Assembly (NCBI GenBank): GCA_019416455.1
Contig: DXXG01000027.1
Coordinates: 186,001-250,000 of the forward strand
DNA from: Clostridiales bacterium
GTDB lineage: Bacteria > Bacillota > Clostridia > Oscillospirales > Acutalibacteraceae
Direction of reading: 5' to 3'
Length of the DNA stretch: 64,000 nt
A program made the position numbers and the translations under genes. The notes below the pieces were generated by a model. The model saw nothing but the letters and a program-made list of their open reading frames with translations. It was not told where the DNA came from and made no database searches. Shown here piece after piece: positions 59,381 to 64,000 of this stretch; the first letter of the stretch is position 1; every line of letters starts with the position of its first letter.

Positions 59381-60214
59381 TTACAGCTTGATCCCCAGCT
59401 TTTCTCCCAAGCCTTTGATGTACTTGGTGGCCTGAATGTAATCTTCCTCTTCGGTCATGTGTTCCAGCATCATGCATGCTCGGTCGTCCAGCTTGGACAT
59501 GCAGGTCAGATAGGTCTCATAATCCAGCGCGCCCAGGCCGGGACGGCACTCGTCCAGGTGGACGGTCAGCTTGCCGCTGAGGGTGATGTCCTTGGCGTGG
59601 CAGCTGAGAATGTTGCTGCCCAGCTTGTCAAACCATTCCTGGATGACTTCCCCGTTTTTGTAGTAGAGCTGGGGACTGCTGATAATGTTCACCGGGTCGA
59701 AATGAGCTGTGAATCCTTTCCGGTCAATGGCCTGGATCAATCGCAGGTAAGAGTCCGCGGAATCCGGGTACATCCAGGGCATGGGCTCCAGGGAGTAGGC
59801 TGTGTGAGTGGGATTCACCGCGTCAATGATGCGCTGGGTGGTGACCACGATGTCCTGGAAACCTTTCTCCGTCAGGTTGTCGGGGTGAGGTCCGTCCCAT
59901 TGATCGCTGTAAGAGCCGGCAATGTTGACACAGCAGTTGGCGCCCACATAATCCGCCAGCTCCAGTTGATGGATAGCCCGGGAAATGGCGGCTTCCCGCT
60001 TGGCGGTATCCCGATCCAGCACATTGTTCCACACACCGATCTCACAGATGACCAGGTCCGCTGCTTTCGCGGCATCCTTGTAGCCGTCGATCACTTTCTG
60101 GTCCGCGGTGTGATCCACCGGGAAATAGACGGCGGAGTATCCCGCGTCCAAAGCGGCCTGAGCCCATTCCTCAGGTGTGTTCCACTTTTTGAAAATAAAG
60201 CCTCCAAAACGCAT
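59381..60214 (-). CDS. Sugar phosphate isomerase/epimerase (AP-endonuclease-2 fold)
   Basis: 277 residues from the ATG at 60214 (AAGGAG upstream). A TIM barrel of the IolE/IolI type: metal-site residues appear in SLEPMPW (Glu), HFDPVN (His/Asp), HAKDI (His) and MLEHM (Glu). Members isomerise or epimerise keto-sugars or inositols. It is separated from the Gfo/Idh gene by a terminator, though function may be shared. Confidence 0.85.
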   Translation of the reverse strand: MRFGGFIFKKWNTPEEWAQAALDAGYSAVYFPVDHTADQKVIDGYKDAAKAADLVICEIGVWNNVLDRDTAKREAAISRAIHQLELADYVGANCCVNIAGSYSDQWDGPHPDNLTEKGFQDIVVTTQRIIDAVNPTHTAYSLEPMPWMYPDSADSYLRLIQAIDRKGFTAHFDPVNIISSPQLYYKNGEVIQEWFDKLGSNILSCHAKDITLSGKLTVHLDECRPGLGALDYETYLTCMSKLDDRACMMLEHMTEEEDYIQATKYIKGLGEKLGIKL

Positions 60215-60286
60215 TCCATACAACTCCTTATAATTAAATTGCTTCGTATGTCCCACTCTTGTAGAGAACAGGGGCACGTTTCGATT

Positions 60287-60324
60287 ATAAAACAAAAGCG
60301 CGTATCCGGGAAAGGATACGCGCT
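60287..60324 (-). terminator. Terminator of the ABC-VOC-Gfo/Idh operon
   Basis: On the minus strand, AGCGCGTATCC pairs perfectly with GGATACGCGCT around TTTCCC, followed by TTTTGTTTTA. Confidence 0.9.
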
Positions 60325-60332
60325 GGATTTGT

Positions 60333-61391
60333 TTACCCCAAGTCTACTTCGATCCAAGTTCCCGTTGCGGAAGATTTTTGGGCGGCTTCCAGACAGGCCA
60401 GGGTATTGCGTCCATCCAAGCCTGTGACTGGCGGCTCTCCGCCTTCCAGGATCGTCTTGAGGAAAGCGTCGATGATGCCCGACGAAAGCTGATTCGTGTT
60501 GGTGCTCATTTGGCTCACGTGGTGGCGGGCGCTGGTGCCGTCCCGCAGGTCCACCACGATGTCGTCCAGTTCACTGGCGAAGATCTTCATGGTGCCCTTG
60601 GTGCCATAGATCACCGTGCTGTTATCCTCAACCCCATAATTGGTCCAGCTCACGATCATGGTGCCGGGAATGCCGCCGCGCATTTTGAATACGCAGATGG
60701 CGTTATCCTCCAAGTCGATCAAATTGCCGTCCCCGTCCCGTTTATCCAAGGTTTGGAGCGTTGCGAAGATGCTTTGGATCTCATCTCCCAGCAGATACCG
60801 CACCAAGTCCAACTTGTGGGAACCCAGGTCTCCAAGCACACCGAAAGCCGCTTTGGTTTTGGAGAAGAACCAGGTGTTGCCCCGCTCCACGCTCCAGGAT
60901 TCCGGTCCGCTGTGCTTGAAATTTGTTTGAATGGATAAAATATCCCCGATGGCGCCGGCTTCCAAAAGTTCTTTGGCCCGAATATGAGTGCGTACCAGCC
61001 GCTGGTTATGACCCAGCATCAGGATACGGCCTGTTTTGCGCTGGGCGTCGATCATGCGCTGGGCTTCTTCCACGGTGGAGGCCATGGGTTTTTCGCAAAG
61101 CACATCCTTGCCGGCTTCCAGAGCCTGGATGGTGTGCGCGCTGTGCAAAGAATTCGGTGTGCAGATGCTGACCGCTTCAACGTCCTTGTCGGCCAGCAGA
61201 TCTTCAAAGCTGTCATACGCCTTGCAGCCATACTGCTGCGCCAGCTCTTGGGCGCGGCTGTGATTTTCATCGTAAAATCCGATGATCTCCGCGTTGGGAT
61301 TGGCGTGGTATTCCGGCGCGTGACGGGTACGGGCGATCTGACCGCAGCCCGCGATGGCTGCACCGATCTTTCTTGTTGTTTCCGTTGGCAC
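60333..61391 (-). CDS. Gfo/Idh/MocA-family oxidoreductase
   Basis: 352 residues from the GTG at 61391, chosen for the GAGGTGA site 5 bases before it; a GTG three codons upstream overlaps the VOC stop. The Rossmann motif is AIAGCGQIARTRHAP, and CEKPMAST the family's catalytic Lys motif. The family oxidises sugars, inositols or their derivatives with NAD(P). In context it would act on a ligand of the ABC importer. Confidence 0.92.
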   Translation of the reverse strand: MPTETTRKIGAAIAGCGQIARTRHAPEYHANPNAEIIGFYDENHSRAQELAQQYGCKAYDSFEDLLADKDVEAVSICTPNSLHSAHTIQALEAGKDVLCEKPMASTVEEAQRMIDAQRKTGRILMLGHNQRLVRTHIRAKELLEAGAIGDILSIQTNFKHSGPESWSVERGNTWFFSKTKAAFGVLGDLGSHKLDLVRYLLGDEIQSIFATLQTLDKRDGDGNLIDLEDNAICVFKMRGGIPGTMIVSWTNYGVEDNSTVIYGTKGTMKIFASELDDIVVDLRDGTSARHHVSQMSTNTNQLSSGIIDAFLKTILEGGEPPVTGLDGRNTLACLEAAQKSSATGTWIEVDLG

Positions 61392-61396
61392 CTTGC

Positions 61397-61852
61397 TCAC
61401 CTCACAGGCTTGATGTTCAGATTGACTCCCAAGTCATCTTCGCTGTCCACAATGGTCCAGCTGCTGCCCGGATAGAAGCCTACCGTCCGGTCCGTGTCAT
61501 AGCCCGCGGCGGAAAGTTCCGCGATGATCTCATCCCGTTTGTCGCCCACCTCAAAGCCGATGTGGTGTACGCCGTTGCCGTGCTTGTCGAGAAACTCCTG
61601 GAAAGAGCTCTCTCCGCCGGCAGGTTCGTGGAGTTCGATCACAAAATGGTCCATCTCGATGTTGCAGACCTTCAGGTCGCAGGAGACAGGCTTGCCGCGG
61701 TATTTGTAATCCTCATTCCCCTCCAGGTGGTTCAGGTGGATCTGAGGCGTTTCGATCCCCAGCAGATCCGCCCACTTGGCGGCTGCCTTTTCGATATCGG
61801 AGACCACAATGTTGATCTGGATAAAGCCTTTCTTATCAACGGGCGTTTTCAT
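61397..61852 (-). CDS. VOC (glyoxalase-fold) family protein
   Basis: 151 residues. Two beta-alpha-beta-beta-beta modules: FIQINIVVSDIEKAAAKWADLLG at the N-terminus and VHHIGFEVGDKRDEIIAELSAAGY at the C-terminus. Possible metal ligands are Gln14, His94 and Glu98-type positions. Family members do many jobs (isomerases, dioxygenases, lactoyl lyases). Its stop overlaps the upstream alternative start of the Gfo/Idh gene, so they are co-translated, and it lies 41 bp after the ABC permease. Confidence 0.85.
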   Translation of the reverse strand: MKTPVDKKGFIQINIVVSDIEKAAAKWADLLGIETPQIHLNHLEGNEDYKYRGKPVSCDLKVCNIEMDHFVIELHEPAGGESSFQEFLDKHGNGVHHIGFEVGDKRDEIIAELSAAGYDTDRTVGFYPGSSWTIVDSEDDLGVNLNIKPVR

Positions 61853-61893
61853 GTGTGCAAAACTCCTTTCAAACTAAAACAGATGCGTTTTAA

Positions 61894-62796
61894 TCAACCT
61901 TTGACGCTTCCCATCACGAGACCAGTGGTGAAATACTTTTGCAGGAACGGATAAACGCAGAGGATGGGGATAGTGGCCAGAAAAAGCTGAGCCGCGTTGG
62001 TGGTGCGTGCGCTGACAAGGTTCAGGAAGTTGCCCAGTTCAGCGCTGATGTTGGTGGCGTTGCGGAAGAACGCCTCCGGGTTGATGACGATGGTCTGCAA
62101 ATAGGTTTGCAGGGGATACTTATCTACGGTGTTCATGTAGATCATGCCGTCATACCAGCTGTTCCAGTGGCCCACGAAAGAGAACAGTGTGACCGTTGCC
62201 AGCGTGGGAGTGCAGACGGGAAGGATCACCCGGAAAAGAGTCTGGAAATGGCCGGCGCCGTCGATGTAAGCAGCTTCTTCCAGTTCTTTGGGCAGGCTGC
62301 GCATGTAGTTCATCACCACCAGCATATTGAACACCTGGACCGCTCCGGGCAGGATCAAAGCCCAAATGGTGTCCATGAGTCCGGTGTATTTCACCACCAT
62401 GTAGGTGGGGATCAAGCCGCCGGAGAAGAGGATGGTGACCACAAAGAACCAGGAGAACACGTTGCGCAGGTGGAATTCCTGCTTGCTTTTTGAAAGGGGA
62501 TACGCGGTGAGGACGATCAAGGCCAGGTTGATGATGACGCCCAGGAAGGTCCTCTGCACGGAGATCCAAAGGGCGCGCAGGAACTGATCGTTGCTGAGGA
62601 TGAACTCATATGCCGCCGTGTTGAAGCCCACAGGCCAGAAGGAGACGGAGTTTGCCGCCACAGCGGTTTTATCTGAAAAGGAGATCGCCAGAAGATTGAT
62701 AAACGGCAGAACGCATGTCAGAGAGACCACTGTCAGGACGATGTAGTTGATTACCAGGAATGTTTTTCTCGAGGGAGAAGTTTTCGTTTTTGCCAT
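61894..62796 (-). CDS. ABC carbohydrate permease (YtcP/LplC-type)
   Basis: 300 residues from the ATG at 62796 (GAAAGGTGG before it). Six membrane segments are visible, with the permease EAA loop EAAYIDGAGHFQTLFRVILP near residue 190. The C-terminus VYPFLQKYFTTGLVMGSVKG is typical for the YtcP group of the CUT1 permeases. It pairs with the LplB-type permease just upstream and the partial binding protein. No ATPase is in this window; such systems often share an MsmX-type ATPase. Confidence 0.93.
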   Translation of the reverse strand: MAKTKTSPSRKTFLVINYIVLTVVSLTCVLPFINLLAISFSDKTAVAANSVSFWPVGFNTAAYEFILSNDQFLRALWISVQRTFLGVIINLALIVLTAYPLSKSKQEFHLRNVFSWFFVVTILFSGGLIPTYMVVKYTGLMDTIWALILPGAVQVFNMLVVMNYMRSLPKELEEAAYIDGAGHFQTLFRVILPVCTPTLATVTLFSFVGHWNSWYDGMIYMNTVDKYPLQTYLQTIVINPEAFFRNATNISAELGNFLNLVSARTTNAAQLFLATIPILCVYPFLQKYFTTGLVMGSVKG

Positions 62797-62822
62797 AGGA
62801 TTGACCACCTTTCCCGCGCCCA

Positions 62823-63734
62823 TCAGAAGATGCGATAGCCGACGAAACGGTCTGCCAGCCAATAGGACGCCACAATAAAGACAAAGGATACGCCGGATTT
62901 GAAAAGTCCGGCGGCTGTGGACAGGGCAAACTGCGCGTTGTCAATGCCGAGGCGGAAAACGAAAGTATCCAGGATATCGCCTGTGGCGTAGACCGCCGGT
63001 GTGTACATGTTGTAGATCTGGTCAAAACCGCCGTTGAGAACGTTGGCCATGCTGAGAACGGTCATCAAAACGATGGTGCTCAAAATGCCTGGCAGCGTGA
63101 TATGTATGGTCTGCTGGATGCGGCCGGCGCCGTCGATCTGGGCGGCTTCGTAAAGGTTCTGGTCGATGCCCGTCAAAGCTGCCAGATAGATCACCGATCC
63201 GAAACCAAAGCCTTTCCATATGTCGGTCACGATCATGGTGATTGGGAAAAGCTGCTGATTGCTCAAGAATCCTATTGGTTCCATGCCCATGGCCTGGATG
63301 GCGGTGTTGATCACGCCGGTTTGGGAAAGGATGTCTTTGAAGATGCCCGCGAGAATGACCCAGGAAAGGAAATGAGGCAGATAAACCAGGGTCTGGTAAG
63401 TCCGTTTGATGGAAACGCGGGAAACTTCGTTCAGGAGCAGCGCGAAGATAACAGGGACCACGATGCCGCCGATCATTTTGCACAGGGAAATAAAAATGGT
63501 GTTGAAGATCACCTGTCCAAAGTTCGGCATGCTGAACAGAGTTTTGAAGTTGTCAAAACCCACCCAGGGCGAACCGAAGAAGCCTTTTGTCGGATTGAAT
63601 TTCTGGAATGCGATCACGGTGCCTACCATGGAACCATAGCTGTAAATCGCTACCAGCACCACGGCTGGCAATAACATCAATATCAAAGGAAGTTCCCTGC
63701 GGAATCTTCCCGGAGCCTTTTTCTTTTTTTCCAT
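62823..63734 (-). CDS. ABC carbohydrate permease (LplB-type)
   Basis: 303 residues from the ATG at 63734. Six membrane segments; the EAA loop is YEAAQIDGAGRIQQTIHITLP (about 180-200). The N-terminus (RRELPLILMLLPAVVLVAIYSYGSMVGTVIAFQKF) and C-terminus (VASYWLADRFVGYRIF) mark the LplB subfamily of sugar importers. It forms a heterodimer with the YtcP-type permease that follows 26 bp later. Confidence 0.93.
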   Translation of the reverse strand: MEKKKKAPGRFRRELPLILMLLPAVVLVAIYSYGSMVGTVIAFQKFNPTKGFFGSPWVGFDNFKTLFSMPNFGQVIFNTIFISLCKMIGGIVVPVIFALLLNEVSRVSIKRTYQTLVYLPHFLSWVILAGIFKDILSQTGVINTAIQAMGMEPIGFLSNQQLFPITMIVTDIWKGFGFGSVIYLAALTGIDQNLYEAAQIDGAGRIQQTIHITLPGILSTIVLMTVLSMANVLNGGFDQIYNMYTPAVYATGDILDTFVFRLGIDNAQFALSTAAGLFKSGVSFVFIVASYWLADRFVGYRIF

Positions 63735-63761
63735 TCTCCCCACCAACTTTTTAAAGAAATG

Positions 63762-63794
63762 CCCGGGGCAGGCGAAGCATGTTCCCGCCCCGGG
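63762..63794 (-). promoter_or_regulatory. Hairpin between the binding-protein and permease genes
   Basis: CCCGGGGC pairs with GCCCCGGG. It lies just after the solute-binding gene; without a T-run it is probably the partial-stop/mRNA-protecting hairpin that raises binding-protein levels over permease, common in such operons. Confidence 0.5.
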
Positions 63795-63842
63795 GTCTCG
63801 AGTCTTTAAATGAACAGATGAAAGTTTTAGATGAAAGTCCGC

Positions 63843-64000
63843 TTATTCCGCGGGATACATTTCCTCCAGAGCGTCCAGGGTTTCCTGACCGCCGGCGTTG
63901 AGCCAGTTCTGCACAAAGGTGTCGAAGTACTCAACAGGCTGGTTGCCTACGATGATGTCCACAAACGTGGTGTTGACCATATCGCCCAGCACGGAGGAGT
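63843..64000 (-). CDS. ABC extracellular solute-binding protein (partial, C-terminus only)
   Basis: Only the last 52 codons and the stop are present; the rest lies beyond the right edge. The end (DMVNTTFVDIIVGNQPVEYFDTFVQNWLNAGGQETLDALEEMYPAE) is the usual C-terminus of LplA-type sugar-binding lipoproteins. It is upstream of two matching permease genes on the same strand. Confidence 0.85.
   Translation of the reverse strand, partial: SSVLGDMVNTTFVDIIVGNQPVEYFDTFVQNWLNAGGQETLDALEEMYPAE

Noticed and set aside
1..64000. CRISPR array, prophage or insertion sequence
   Set aside because: No regularly spaced repeats, integrase, transposase or terminal inverted repeats were seen; the window looks like stable core and metabolic chromosome.

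Overview
The window reads as chromosome from a motile, monoderm, gut-type anaerobe of the class Clostridia, most like the Oscillospiraceae. The evidence is the Bacillota-type flagellar gene order (flgM-flgN-flgK-flgL-DUF6470-fliW-csrA-yjfB-flagellin), S-layer-homology (SLH) surface proteins, strong AGGAGG ribosome sites, an EFR1-type ferredoxin protein, a DUF4867 protein and many sugar-catabolism genes. The exact genus cannot be read from the sequence. No rRNA, tRNA, CRISPR array, insertion sequence or prophage was found.

Layout. 1-2.7 kb: a partial flavodoxin/ferredoxin protein, then a minus-strand parA-comFB-like pair. 2.8-6.2 kb: fliD-fliS-fliT-like behind a sigma-28-type promoter. 6.2-14.8 kb: a membrane-anchored C39-like protein, an orphan FtsE-like ATPase, a chemoreceptor, an FtsA-like actin-fold ATPase with its lipoprotein neighbour, a ClpA/B-type D2-only AAA+ protein and a hemerythrin. 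14.8-18.2 kb: PHP phosphoesterase, APS-kinase-like and sulfotransferase-like genes directly downstream of flagellin. 18.3-25.5 kb: flagellin and the hook-filament junction/regulatory operon. 25.6-30.2 kb: cheA-cheW-cheR-cheB behind a near-consensus sigma-28 promoter. 30.3-32.7 kb: a FliK-like protein, an FlhB C-terminal-domain-like protein and a PilZ protein, followed closely by two large SLH surface proteins (32.7-40.4 kb). 40.5-44.8 kb: a four-gene phosphonate operon. 44.9-64 kb: carbohydrate catabolism (esterase, aldo-keto reductase, beta-helix protein, DUF4867, two cupin phosphoglucose isomerases, a mannose-6-P isomerase with an extra N-terminal domain, GntR, cellulase-like hydrolase, ROK kinase, GH4, AraC, TIM-barrel isomerase, and an LplABC-type ABC transporter with VOC and Gfo/Idh proteins).

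How it fits together. At least four transcription units of the motility block (fliD, flagellin, flgM, cheA) share a sigma-28-like promoter with the same 15-bp spacer, and the anti-sigma factor FlgM sits in one of them. The flagellin leader has a hairpin that presents GGA in its loop and an anti-Shine-Dalgarno segment, next to csrA and fliW, which is the layout of the Hag-FliW-CsrA homeostatic switch. Flagellin is followed by possible sulfur-activation and sulfo-transfer genes.

The most interesting system is the phosphonate operon. It has a Fom1-like fusion of a cytidylyltransferase with PEP mutase, a phosphonopyruvate decarboxylase, an iron-dependent alcohol dehydrogenase (phosphonoacetaldehyde reductase candidate) and an extra nucleotidyltransferase. 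It has no aminotransferase, which predicts 2-hydroxyethylphosphonate and its CMP ester rather than 2-aminoethylphosphonate. Its position beside the SLH proteins suggests, but does not prove, that the product decorates the cell surface.
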